Below are positions 8,751 through 17,204 of a stretch of DNA of 64,000 nucleotides, piece by piece. This stretch comes from Aestuariibaculum marinum (GTDB taxonomy: Bacteria > Bacteroidota > Bacteroidia > Flavobacteriales > Flavobacteriaceae): assembly GCF_014596975.1 (NCBI RefSeq), contig NZ_JACVXD010000012.1, positions 1-64,000 of the forward strand. Direction: 5' to 3'. Numbering within the stretch: position 1 is the stretch's first letter; each line of letters opens with the position of its first letter. Both the position numbers and the translations under genes were made by a program. The notes below the pieces were generated by a model. The model was given only the letters and a program-made list of their open reading frames with translations, made no database searches and was not told the DNA's origin.

Positions 8751-9746
8751 CTCTTCTACTCTATAAAATCGGTATACTGTATCGTTTTGTTTAATGTGGA
8801 AAAATTCACAATTTGAGTAATGAACAAACTCATATGTTTCATGGTATTCGAATCCATGACACTCGACTTTGTATACAGCCTCAACATCTACATTCCCGTG
8901 GGGAGAGATACGTTTGAATTTAAAATGTAACACCTCCTCTAATTTATGCAATTCAAACCAGGCCCCAGCGGCAATACCAGACAACCATTGTGATTTATGA
9001 TGTAAATTCTCTACAGGTTTAGGGTGTAAAGAACCTATAAAATCTGGCTGATGCCCTTTCAATCGATCTAAGAAACAACGGATATTTTCACTGACTTGAG
9101 ACCCTTTAAAAATACCAATCTCCCCGTTCTCCGTAACCTCAAAAACCTGAGGTCCTGTATTTGCCAACAACACATTTCCAACTGTACTTGGTGTAAACCA
9201 TTTTGACCTTTTCAACTTTCGTTTAATATCTTTATCCGTCACTGAGGCAATCAGTGCATCGGTTACAAATCGCGCACAGTTACATGCTTTTTTAATAAAA
9301 GCTGCATATCGAATAAAATGTTGGTTTTGCATTTCGGTGATATGTGCTCGGGCTATATTGTAATCTATGGATGTGCATACCGAAGCCACCAGCTTTCCGT
9401 CACCATGGGTCAACTTTGGATGCGTTGCAAGAAATTTCAAAATAGCATCTAAATTTAAAATAGAATCGCCTTCTATTTCGGCTTTCAATGGAAAATCCAA
9501 TTCATTATCGGTATCCTTACCGCGAACACGCCCCGTAGGTTCTGGCGTTATATAACGTCCAAAATCATGATACTCCAATACACCTGTTGCCTTGTTAATA
9601 AGCACTAAGGCCGCATGCCCAGCTCTTAAATAATTCTTTTTACCAATTCCGAAAAACCTTAGAAACGGTGAAAACCATTCTTTAGAAACCATAACAATGG
9701 TCTCGGGATAAGCCAGGGTTAAAATAATTCCGGTATTATTATTCAT
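8745..9746 (-). CDS. Uncharacterised protein with H...NC-F thiol-hydrolase-like motif (DUF6695-like)
   Basis: A 333-residue protein without signal peptide, which I recall as a conserved Flavobacteriia protein (DUF6695-like; not searched). The N-terminal half has RAGHAALVLI (His44), His60 and CNCARFVTDAL (Cys155/Cys157). A His followed about 110 residues later by an N-C-x-x-F signature resembles circularly permuted papain-like proteins such as LRAT and YiiX. A cysteine hydrolase or acyltransferase fold is therefore possible but unproven. It overlaps the stop of the NRDE gene by eight bases, so the two are probably co-translated. Confidence 0.55.
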   Translation of the reverse strand: MNNNTGIILTLAYPETIVMVSKEWFSPFLRFFGIGKKNYLRAGHAALVLINKATGVLEYHDFGRYITPEPTGRVRGKDTDNELDFPLKAEIEGDSILNLDAILKFLATHPKLTHGDGKLVASVCTSIDYNIARAHITEMQNQHFIRYAAFIKKACNCARFVTDALIASVTDKDIKRKLKRSKWFTPSTVGNVLLANTGPQVFEVTENGEIGIFKGSQVSENIRCFLDRLKGHQPDFIGSLHPKPVENLHHKSQWLSGIAAGAWFELHKLEEVLHFKFKRISPHGNVDVEAVYKVECHGFEYHETYEFVHYSNCEFFHIKQNDTVYRFYRVEEL

Positions 9747-10464
9747 TTACAGGTTCTGGAAGTTTCATAGTCTTGCAGGACGTCAATTCGTTTATCAGAC
9801 TCTCATAACACATACTAACAACGGCATTCGACTTGATTACCTGTGTAATACTCGTAGTTTTAACAAAGCCGCGATCCATAACAACACCATAATCTAAATT
9901 ACCTTCACCAGCACTTTTATGGAATTTTAATAGAGTTTCAGAGGTTAGTTTATTCTCCGACTTAAAATCTTCAAACCAAAATCGACGCTCTTGTTTCATT
10001 GTATTCGTATACAACGTTGATGACGACCAAATATATTCCGCTATTGGCAGTTTCCTAAAATGTTCAACTTCACCATCCCAAACGAACTCAAAAAATCTCA
10101 AATCCTGATTCCAATCTACAATCACCATTGTAAAAGGTTCTATATCTTGAAAATTATAAACAGCCAACTCCTGCTCCAAGCTTTCAAACAATAAAACATC
10201 GGTAGCCACCAGCCCTCTGCTTCGTCTGTAATTTTTCTTTCTTTCATGCAATTCGAAAGCACCATTTAAAACACAAACCACTCTGTTTTGTTCACTAACA
10301 CCTATCCAACTTCCACCTGAAACCTCATCTTTAGGAAACAATAATTTAGTATTATTCTGTGTAGAAATTTCCGGAAGTAGAGCGGCTCTAACCGGAGCTT
10401 CATCTCGATTTGAAGTTAAAATAAAATCATTTTTCCCTTTCGGAACCAAAGTAACTGTGCACAT
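9739..10464 (-). CDS. NRDE (TANGO2) family protein
   Basis: The reading frame opens at 10494, but I prefer the ATG at 10464. This gives 241 residues beginning MCTVTLV, and family members normally begin Met-Cys, exposing Cys2 as a possible N-terminal nucleophile. The family motif is seen as LTSNRDEAP, with GGSWIGVSEQNRVVCVLNG downstream. TANGO2 relatives are linked to heme or lipid handling in eukaryotes; the bacterial role is not established. It is the first gene of a two-gene operon with the possible thiol hydrolase. Confidence 0.8.
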   Translation of the reverse strand: MCTVTLVPKGKNDFILTSNRDEAPVRAALLPEISTQNNTKLLFPKDEVSGGSWIGVSEQNRVVCVLNGAFELHERKKNYRRSRGLVATDVLLFESLEQELAVYNFQDIEPFTMVIVDWNQDLRFFEFVWDGEVEHFRKLPIAEYIWSSSTLYTNTMKQERRFWFEDFKSENKLTSETLLKFHKSAGEGNLDYGVVMDRGFVKTTSITQVIKSNAVVSMCYESLINELTSCKTMKLPEPVNE

Positions 10465-10564
10465 GTCCATTATAGTCTTAGAACTAATTTGCAACTTACA
10501 AAAATCTGCGAAATTTTAACAGGTTTTTGACAATTCACTCCCCTATAAACTCCTTTAAAAAATG

Positions 10565-10572
10565 TAAATTTG
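10565..10572 (+). promoter_or_regulatory. -7 promoter box for pruA
   Basis: TAAATTTG, an exact TAnnTTTG match, lies 37 bases before the pruA ATG. No TTG is found at the expected -33 distance. Confidence 0.5.
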
Positions 10573-10609
10573 CGAAGAACAAAAACAAACAAAACTAAAA
10601 ACTCGTAAT

Positions 10610-12238
10610 ATGGGAAAAGGATTCTTTAATGTACCTGTTGCAGTCAATGAGCCTGTTAAGTCTTACGCTCCTGGAACTCCGGAACGTGATGCTGTATTAG
10701 CCGCATACAAGAATATGTATAACAGTACTGTTGATGTACCTTTATATATAAACGGACAAAACGTAGAAACTGGAAACACCAGAACTATGTCGCCTCCTCA
10801 CGATCACAAACATGTTGTTGGAACTTATCACTTAGCTGAAAAGTCGCATGTTGAAGACGCTATCGCCACTGCTTTAGAAGCAAGAAAATCTTGGGCATTA
10901 ATGCCATGGGAACAGCGTGCTGCCATCTTTTTAAAGGCCGCTGAGCTTGTTGCTGGTCCTTACCGTTATAAAATTAATGCTGCGACTATGATGGCGCAGT
11001 CTAAAAATATTTTCCAAGCAGAAATCGACTCGGCTTGTGAGCTTGTAGACTTTTTACGTTTCAACGTTCAGTATATGACTGAAATCTACAGCGAGCAACC
11101 AAAAAGTACTAGTGACGCATGGAACCGTGTAGAATACAGACCTCTGGAAGGGTTTACTTATGCCGTGACCCCTTTTAACTTTACTGCTATTGCTGGAAAT
11201 CTTCCTGCATGTATGGCTTTAATGGGTAACGTAGTGGTTTGGAAACCAAGTGACAGTCAGGTGTATTCTGCTAAAGTTATCATGGATATCTTTGAAGAAG
11301 CTGGTGTTCCTCCAGGAGTAATTAATGTTGTATTTGGTGATCCAGTAATGATTTCAGATACCGTTTTATCTCACCCAGATTTCTCAGGATTACACTTTAC
11401 TGGTTCTACATTTGTATTCAAAGAACTTTGGAAACAAATAGGAAACAACATTCATAACTACAAAACCTACCCAAGAATTGTAGGTGAAACAGGTGGTAAA
11501 GATTTTATCATGGCACACAAATCGGCAAACCCTATTCAAGTGGCTACTGCTATTACTCGTGGTGCTTTCGAATTCCAAGGACAAAAATGTAGTGCTGCAT
11601 CACGTGCTTATATCCCATCAAATCTATGGGAAGATGTTAAAGCGCAACTTACAGAAGACCTAAACTCATTTAGTATGGGTTCTCCTGAAGATATGAGCAA
11701 CTTTATTACTGCCGTAATTCACGAAGGATCTTTTGATAAATTAGTAAAATATATCGAGCAAGCTAAAGCTGATGCGGACGCTGAAATTATTCTTGGTGGT
11801 GGTTACGATAAAAGCAAAGGATACTTTATTGAGCCAACAGTAATCGTAACAACAAACCCAAATTACGTAACTATGGAAACCGAATTATTTGGTCCAGTTG
11901 TTACAATTTATGTTTACGATGCTGACAAGTACTCTGAAACCTTAAAATTAGTTGATGCTACAAGTGAATATGCTTTAACAGGTGCTATTCTTTCTCAAGA
12001 CAGATACGCAATTACTGAGGCTACTACAGCATTACAAAACTGTGCTGGAAACTTCTACATTAACGATAAATGTACTGGTGCCGTTGTAGGTCAGCAACCA
12101 TTTGGTGGTGCTCGTGCTTCAGGAACTAACGATAAAGCGGGTAGCCCACAAAACTTATTACGTTGGGTTTCACCTCGATTAATAAAAGAAACTTTCGTAA
12201 CTCCAACAGATTACCGTTATCCGTTTTTAGGAGAATAA
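10610..12238 (+). CDS. pruA: L-glutamate gamma-semialdehyde dehydrogenase (1-pyrroline-5-carboxylate dehydrogenase)
   Basis: NAD-dependent enzyme of proline breakdown that oxidises glutamate semialdehyde to glutamate. The 542 residues match the stand-alone P5CDH type (about 540), not the PutA fusion. Aldehyde-dehydrogenase landmarks are present: TPFNFTAIAGNLPA, general base Glu293 in VGETGGKDF and nucleophile Cys327 in FQGQKCSAASRAY. The C-terminal GGARASGTNDKAGSP is the family's cofactor/substrate-binding end. It is monocistronic, with its own promoter box and a strong terminator. No proline dehydrogenase gene is seen nearby. Confidence 0.96.
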   Translation: MGKGFFNVPVAVNEPVKSYAPGTPERDAVLAAYKNMYNSTVDVPLYINGQNVETGNTRTMSPPHDHKHVVGTYHLAEKSHVEDAIATALEARKSWALMPWEQRAAIFLKAAELVAGPYRYKINAATMMAQSKNIFQAEIDSACELVDFLRFNVQYMTEIYSEQPKSTSDAWNRVEYRPLEGFTYAVTPFNFTAIAGNLPACMALMGNVVVWKPSDSQVYSAKVIMDIFEEAGVPPGVINVVFGDPVMISDTVLSHPDFSGLHFTGSTFVFKELWKQIGNNIHNYKTYPRIVGETGGKDFIMAHKSANPIQVATAITRGAFEFQGQKCSAASRAYIPSNLWEDVKAQLTEDLNSFSMGSPEDMSNFITAVIHEGSFDKLVKYIEQAKADADAEIILGGGYDKSKGYFIEPTVIVTTNPNYVTMETELFGPVVTIYVYDADKYSETLKLVDATSEYALTGAILSQDRYAITEATTALQNCAGNFYINDKCTGAVVGQQPFGGARASGTNDKAGSPQNLLRWVSPRLIKETFVTPTDYRYPFLGE

Positions 12239-12262
12239 AAGTTTATATTATGATTATTGAAA

Positions 12263-12297
12263 TAAAGCCTATCAAATTTGATAGGCTTTATTTTTTC
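12263..12297 (+). terminator. pruA terminator
   Basis: A perfect palindrome with 14-bp arms (TAAAGCCTATCAAA/TTTGATAGGCTTTA, 12263-12290) is followed by a T-run, about 25 bases past the pruA stop. Confidence 0.9.
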
Positions 12298-12370
12298 TAT
12301 AGAAATTTATTTATCTTTCAATATGCAATTCCCTAAACAAGAAAGGCACATTTTTTGATGACTATTAGCT

Positions 12371-13330
12371 ATGAAAAAACAACTAATCATTACCGCTTTA
12401 TTAATATCCAGTTTCACAACTTTTGCTCAGGCCAACAAATATTTACGTCAAGCCGAACGGAGCGCAGATCTTAAAGAACGCATTGAACTATGTAATCAGG
12501 TTATAGCATTAGAACCCAAAAACCTGGATGCCTATTTTTTACGAGGGTTAGCAAAAAATGACTTAGGCGACTACTACGGTGCTATAGTCGACTATTCTAA
12601 AATTATTCTTTTAGACCCCGACCCGGACACGTATTATAATCGTGGTAATTCGCGATACGCATTACAGGATTTTGAAGGTGCTAAACAAGACTTTGAAAAA
12701 GCTTTTGAGTTAGATCCCTACTTTATAGATGCTCTTTACAGCTTGGGGTGTGCTCAATATGACTTAGGCGAATATGAAGATGCGGTTAAAACCTTCGGAA
12801 AAGTTTCGGTCGCTGATCCCATGAACACCAAAGCCATTTACCGCCGGGCTGATAGCTTTAACGCGCTAAAACAATACCGTAACGCGTTAAACAGTTACAC
12901 ACTTGCGGTAAACATAGATAGAAACTCGTTAGCGTATTATAACAGAGGAGTCTTTTTGATGAGCATCAACTATTACAAAGATGCCCTTAGTGATTTTGAA
13001 AAAGCCATAAGACGTGACAACAACTATTCTCATGCCTATTTTTACAGAGGAACAGCTCAATTATTTTTAGGTGATTTTGTTAAAGCTTTTGGAGATTACA
13101 ACACCACATTAAAATTTGACACACTGGATTTTGACGCCATGTTAGGCTTGGCTATTGCAAACTATAAAATGAACGACTTACAAAACGCCAAACTCTTTTT
13201 TGAAAAAGCTGGCAATATTATAGATCCAGATCATGCGATAGAAAACATTAACCATTTTAAAGACACCTACTGGTTTAACAATCAATATTATTATTTCAGT
13301 CAGATGTTCAACGAACTCATAAAATTGTAA
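12371..13330 (+). CDS. Secreted TPR-repeat protein
   Basis: The 319 residues start with a signal peptide (cleavage after about residue 20, TTFAQA). At least seven tetratricopeptide repeats follow; recurring cores include YYNRGNSRYALQDFEGAKQD and YYNRGVFLMSINYYKDALSD. The protein is probably a periplasmic scaffold; partners cannot be told from the sequence. It has no operon partner: pruA upstream is terminated, and rsmG is convergent with its stop only three bases away. Confidence 0.85.
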   Translation: MKKQLIITALLISSFTTFAQANKYLRQAERSADLKERIELCNQVIALEPKNLDAYFLRGLAKNDLGDYYGAIVDYSKIILLDPDPDTYYNRGNSRYALQDFEGAKQDFEKAFELDPYFIDALYSLGCAQYDLGEYEDAVKTFGKVSVADPMNTKAIYRRADSFNALKQYRNALNSYTLAVNIDRNSLAYYNRGVFLMSINYYKDALSDFEKAIRRDNNYSHAYFYRGTAQLFLGDFVKAFGDYNTTLKFDTLDFDAMLGLAIANYKMNDLQNAKLFFEKAGNIIDPDHAIENINHFKDTYWFNNQYYYFSQMFNELIKL

Positions 13331-13333
13331 TGT

Positions 13334-13963
13334 TTACCCCTTGTATTTTATAGGTAAGTGTACCACCTTTTTAGTTTCAAAAAAATCTTCTGTGTAATAA
13401 TCTGTTAAATTATAAATGGTTGCTGTTCTGTAATCCTTGAGTTCTTCGGCTAAATCACCACCTTTAAGATATAAAATGCCGTTTTTAAAATCGTGTCTTT
13501 GCTCTTTGGCAATCTTACCTTTTATCCAATGCACAAAAGTTGGCATGGCAGCTACGGCACGACTGACTATAAAATCGTAAGTATCATCGATTTCTTCAAC
13601 ACGCGTATGTGTAGTCTTCACATTGGTAAGCCCTAAACCTTCTACAACCTCATTCACTACTTTCAATTTCTTGGCAATGCTATCTACTAAATGAAACGAA
13701 CACTCCGGATATAAAATCGCTAATGGTATCCCAGGAAAACCACCACCAGTTCCAACATCCATAATCTTACTTCCGTCCTTAAACTGCATCACTTTAGCAA
13801 TACCTAAAGAATGTAACACATGGCGCAAATACAACTCATCAATATCTTTTCTGGACACCACATTAATTTTTAAATTCCAATCCTGGTATAAGGTTTCCAG
13901 CAATTTGAATTTATTAATTTGATCTTCGGTTAGGTTTGGGAAGTATTTAAGTATAAGTTCCAT
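13334..13963 (-). CDS. rsmG: 16S rRNA (guanine-N7)-methyltransferase RsmG
   Basis: AdoMet-dependent enzyme that methylates N7 of a guanine in the 530 loop of 16S rRNA. The frame opens at 14002, but I choose the ATG at 13963 (MELILKYFP, 209 residues), the family-typical beginning. A -7 box (13988-13981) lies inside the longer version and would place transcription start after its Met. The SAM-binding loop reads DVGTGGGFPGIPLAI, and INVVSRKDIDELYLRHVLHS is the conserved N-terminal segment. It stands alone and is divergent from the desaturase. Confidence 0.94.
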   Translation of the reverse strand: MELILKYFPNLTEDQINKFKLLETLYQDWNLKINVVSRKDIDELYLRHVLHSLGIAKVMQFKDGSKIMDVGTGGGFPGIPLAILYPECSFHLVDSIAKKLKVVNEVVEGLGLTNVKTTHTRVEEIDDTYDFIVSRAVAAMPTFVHWIKGKIAKEQRHDFKNGILYLKGGDLAEELKDYRTATIYNLTDYYTEDFFETKKVVHLPIKYKG

Positions 13964-13980
13964 TCGTGTTAAATTTTCAA

Positions 13981-13988
13981 CAAAAATA
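13981..13988 (-). promoter_or_regulatory. -7 promoter box for rsmG
   Basis: TATTTTTG on the minus strand matches TAnnTTTG exactly, 17 bases before the preferred rsmG ATG. Confidence 0.5.
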
Positions 13989-14045
13989 TGCTTTTTAAAC
14001 ACATATTTTTATAAAAAAACGTTATAAGTTCAGTTCGTTTATACC

Positions 14046-14053
14046 TATCTTTG
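14046..14053 (+). promoter_or_regulatory. -7 promoter box for the desaturase gene
   Basis: TATCTTTG matches TAnnTTTG exactly, 53 bases before the start codon, divergent from the rsmG promoter. Confidence 0.5.
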
Positions 14054-14106
14054 CGGCAGGTATGATGGGCAAATTTTTCATAAGTAATCATATTAAAATC
14101 TAAAGA

Positions 14107-15207
14107 ATGTCAAAACAAACGCTTTCCTTTTCAAGAACAGATTCTGCAAAGTTTTTCAGAACACTTAACAAACGTGTGAATGAATACTTTAAAGAAAATA
14201 ATGTAAAACGCACGGGGAATTGGAAACTTTGGGTTAAAACTATTGTTATGTTTTCAATATTTTTAACACCTTACTTTTTATTACTAACATTAAACATCCC
14301 TGGTTGGGCACAGTTACTATTAACCATTGTTATGGGAATTGGTATGGCTGGTGTAGGTATGAATGTTATGCACGATGGTAACCACGGTGCTTTTTCTAAT
14401 AAAGAATGGATTAACCGCCTTATGGGAAGTAGTATCTATATCCTTGCCGGAAATGTGTATAACTGGCAGGTACAGCACAATGTACTTCACCACACCTATA
14501 CTAATATTCACGGACACGATGAAGATTTAGAAGCCGGACGTATTTTACGTTTTACAGAACACAGTGAGTGGCGTTGGCACCACAGATTTCAACACTACTA
14601 CTCTGTATTACTATACGGGCTATTAACCATAAACTGGGCTATTACTACAGACTGGCAACAAATGCAACGCTATATGAAGCGTAAATTATCTTACGGGAAA
14701 TTCCCAAACCCAGTTTGGAACTGGAGTAAGTTAGTGATCTCTAAAATTATTTATGTATCAATTTGGATTGTACTTCCAATGCTTGTTTTAGATATTGCCT
14801 GGTGGAAAATTTTAATCGGATTCTTTTTAATGCATTACACTGCCGGATTAATTTTAAGTGTTGTATTTCAGTTAGCACACGTTATGGAAGATGCCGAAAT
14901 GCCACTTCCAGAACAAGACGGTACCATGAAAAATACCTGGGCAATTCACCAGTTAAAAACTACGGTTAATTTTGGAGCCAAAAGTAAAATCATTAACTGG
15001 TTTACCGGTGGATTAAACCATCAGATTGAACATCACATCTTCCCTCACATCAGTCATATTCACTATGACAAAATAGGGAAAATTGTAAAAGAAACAGCAA
15101 AAGAATTTAACTTACCTTATAACGAATATAAAACCACACGTAAAGCCATCATAGCACATTTCAAACACTTAAAAGAAATGGGTATGAAACCAGCTTTTCA
15201 AGTCTAA
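14107..15207 (+). CDS. Membrane fatty-acid (acyl-lipid) desaturase, front-end type
   Basis: A di-iron membrane enzyme that introduces a double bond into an acyl chain. The 366 residues carry the three histidine boxes: HDGNH (89-93), HNVLHH (124-129) and QIEHH in the C-terminal HQIEHHIFPHISH. Gln at the start of the third box is typical of the Delta5/Delta6 front-end group, though regiospecificity cannot be read from sequence. Membrane segments lie at about 42-62, 68-88 and 190-250. A second, divergent desaturase lies at 33.8 kb. The aminotransferase gene follows after 17 bases and may be co-transcribed. Confidence 0.9.
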   Translation: MSKQTLSFSRTDSAKFFRTLNKRVNEYFKENNVKRTGNWKLWVKTIVMFSIFLTPYFLLLTLNIPGWAQLLLTIVMGIGMAGVGMNVMHDGNHGAFSNKEWINRLMGSSIYILAGNVYNWQVQHNVLHHTYTNIHGHDEDLEAGRILRFTEHSEWRWHHRFQHYYSVLLYGLLTINWAITTDWQQMQRYMKRKLSYGKFPNPVWNWSKLVISKIIYVSIWIVLPMLVLDIAWWKILIGFFLMHYTAGLILSVVFQLAHVMEDAEMPLPEQDGTMKNTWAIHQLKTTVNFGAKSKIINWFTGGLNHQIEHHIFPHISHIHYDKIGKIVKETAKEFNLPYNEYKTTRKAIIAHFKHLKEMGMKPAFQV

Positions 15208-15224
15208 CTATTATTATTAATTAA

Positions 15225-16409
15225 ATGCAACTACTATCCGATAGAGTTCTAAATATGGCGACGTCTGCGACTTTAGCCATGGCTGCGAAAGCAAGAGAAC
15301 TAAGAAATGAAGGCAAAGATATTATTGGTTTAAGTTTAGGAGAACCTGACTTTGATACACCTGACTTTATTAAAGATGCCGCGATTCAAGCTATTAACGA
15401 CAACTACAATTCGTATTCTCCTGTAGATGGTTATGCTGACTTGAAAGACGCTATTATTACAAAGTTTAAACGAGATAACAACTTAACATATACACCTGCA
15501 CAAATTGTAGTATCAACAGGAGCTAAACAATCTTTAGCTAACGTTGCTGCGGTTTTAACCAATCCTGGTGATGAAGTTATTGTTCCTTGCCCTTATTGGG
15601 TTAGTTATGCTGATATCGTAAAATTATACGATGGTGTTCCTGTTGAAGTAGCTACTTCTATTGATACAGATTTTAAAATGACACCTGAACAATTAGAGGC
15701 TGCTATTACTCCAAAAACAAAAATGATTTGGTTTAGCTCGCCTTGTAACCCTAGTGGTTCCATTTACAGCGCTGAAGAGTTAAGAGCTTTAGCTGATGTT
15801 TTAGTGAAATATCCAAACATCTATGTCGTATCTGATGAGATTTACGAGCACATCAACTATGTGGGTGGTCATGCGTCTATGGCTCAGTTTGAAGACATGT
15901 ACGACCGTACCATCACCGTAAACGGTGTATCAAAAGCTTTTGCTATGACCGGATGGCGTATTGGTTACATTGGAGCTCCTGAAAAAATTGCTCGTGCATG
16001 TAATAAAATTCAAGGACAAATGACAAGTGGCGCTAACTGTATTGCACAACGCGCTACCATTACTGCCCTTAACGAATCTCCTGAGCGCGTTAAATACATG
16101 ATTGACGAGTTTAAAGTACGTCGTGATTTAATCTTAGGATTGTTAAATGACATTGAAGGTTTTGAATGCAACACGCCACAAGGAGCATTTTATGTATTCC
16201 CTAACGTTTCTGCGTTCTTCGGAAAAACCATTAAAGGGCAAACCATCAATAACGCATCAGACCTATCTATGTTCTTATTAGAAGAGGCCTTAGTAGCAAC
16301 CGTTGATGGTGCTGCTTTTGGAAACCCTAACTGTTTACGTATTTCATACGCAGCTTCCCAAGAGCAAATTATTGAAGCAATGAAACGCATTAAAGAAGCA
16401 GTAAGTTAA
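15225..16409 (+). CDS. Pyridoxal-phosphate aspartate aminotransferase (class I)
   Basis: A fold-type-I aminotransferase of 394 residues that most resembles bacterial aspartate aminotransferases of the Igamma group. Visible landmarks: SLGEPDFDTP at the N-terminus, SSPCNPSGSIY, SDEIYEHINY, the PLP-binding Lys237 in NGVSKAFAMTGWRIGY and the substrate-carboxylate Arg in NCLRISYA. It probably interconverts aspartate/2-oxoglutarate and oxaloacetate/glutamate; some relatives accept other amino acids. It follows the desaturase by 17 bases and is terminated after about 25 bases. Confidence 0.93.
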   Translation: MQLLSDRVLNMATSATLAMAAKARELRNEGKDIIGLSLGEPDFDTPDFIKDAAIQAINDNYNSYSPVDGYADLKDAIITKFKRDNNLTYTPAQIVVSTGAKQSLANVAAVLTNPGDEVIVPCPYWVSYADIVKLYDGVPVEVATSIDTDFKMTPEQLEAAITPKTKMIWFSSPCNPSGSIYSAEELRALADVLVKYPNIYVVSDEIYEHINYVGGHASMAQFEDMYDRTITVNGVSKAFAMTGWRIGYIGAPEKIARACNKIQGQMTSGANCIAQRATITALNESPERVKYMIDEFKVRRDLILGLLNDIEGFECNTPQGAFYVFPNVSAFFGKTIKGQTINNASDLSMFLLEEALVATVDGAAFGNPNCLRISYAASQEQIIEAMKRIKEAVS

Positions 16410-16432
16410 GCTTTTTTTATAGTCGAAATATT

Positions 16433-16464
16433 AAAGTCCGGAAAGTTAAGCTTCCGGACTTTTT
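16433..16464 (+). terminator. Terminator after the aminotransferase
   Basis: An 11-bp stem (AAAGTCCGGAA/TTCCGGACTTT) with an 8-base loop is followed by T residues. Confidence 0.85.
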
Positions 16465-16527
16465 GTTTTAATCCATATTTTACTTATATTCAGTATTTAA
16501 CCTAAAACACTATAAAAACTGAATTAT

Positions 16528-16695
16528 ATGAAAAAATTAGTTTATGTATTTATTTTATTACTAACTGCCGGAACACTTTTAACTGGATGTAGGGAAAAGA
16601 AAACTGCAGGAGAAAAAATTGAAGACGGTATTGAAGAAATTGGAGATGGATTAGGTGATGCTGCCGATGATGTTGAAGACGCAATGAAAGAGTAA
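16528..16695 (+). CDS. 55-residue acidic lipoprotein
   Basis: A short gene that opens MKKLVYVFILLL and has a clear lipobox (LLTGC, lipid Cys at 21). The mature part is only 35 residues: a basic start (REKKTAGEK), then an acidic amphipathic helix (IEDGIEEIGDGLGDAADD). It stands between two terminators, which supports independent expression. Similar tiny lipoproteins with a Gly/Asp-rich helix occur in Bacteroidota and recall entericidins in layout only. Function unknown. Confidence 0.7.
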   Translation: MKKLVYVFILLLTAGTLLTGCREKKTAGEKIEDGIEEIGDGLGDAADDVEDAMKE

Positions 16696-16715
16696 TGTCA
16701 ATTATTATATCTAAA

Positions 16716-16752
16716 TAAAAAAAAGCAGGAAAATATTTTCCTGCTTTTTTTT
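16716..16752. terminator. Bidirectional terminator between convergent small genes
   Basis: A near-perfect palindrome (AAAAAGCAGGAAAAT/ATTTTCCTGCTTTTT) has A-runs left and T-runs right. It sits between the 55-residue lipoprotein and the minus-strand gene ending at 16773, so it can serve both. Confidence 0.85.
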
Positions 16753-16772
16753 CATGTTTGGTATTAACTTTA

Positions 16773-17039
16773 TTATTTAATAATTAGAAATACACTTAGT
16801 AAAACACTTACTAAAAACAAGACCACTACAATATTCTGCTTAACCGTATCACGCCGTCTTTCTTTTTTAAGCTTCTCACGTATGCGAAGCAAGTCTCCGT
16901 TAGTGGCTTTAGGAAATGTTTTCATTCTGGCATTTGCATAACTCCCCTCCAAAGCCTTTTTATCCTTGCGTTTTGATACTAAGTTTCTATTATTTTTAAG
17001 TGAATTGCTCGCAGCAATCATAGCGCCTTCGCCTCCCAT
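16773..17039 (-). CDS. Small conserved membrane protein
   Basis: An 88-residue protein starting MGGEGAMIAASNSLKNNRNL, with a strongly basic middle (KRKDKK, REKLKKERRR) and one C-terminal membrane helix (about 70-87). The topology suggests a tail-anchored protein with a positively charged cytoplasmic part. I recall similar MGGEG-starting proteins in Flavobacteriia but know no function. It ends next to a bidirectional terminator. No operon partner: trkH lies 165 bases away on the same strand, downstream. Confidence 0.65.
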   Translation of the reverse strand: MGGEGAMIAASNSLKNNRNLVSKRKDKKALEGSYANARMKTFPKATNGDLLRIREKLKKERRRDTVKQNIVVVLFLVSVLLSVFLIIK

Positions 17040-17204
17040 AATTTCTAAATTTTAAAAGTGAAACAAATACTAATGGATGAATCTTTTGAAGATCTAATTA
17101 TAATCCATCCTTAATCAAAAAAGCTGCTTTATTTATAAGTAGTAAAACAGCTTCAATTGTTACACGCTTTAACACTTATTTTACTTTTAAACGAACAAAA
17201 TAGG

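Noticed and set aside
17110..17165. AAGCTG ... CAGCTT hairpin downstream of the small membrane protein gene region
   Set aside because: The stem is short with a large irregular loop and lies upstream, not downstream, of the minus-strand gene ending at 16773; it does not end any gene convincingly.
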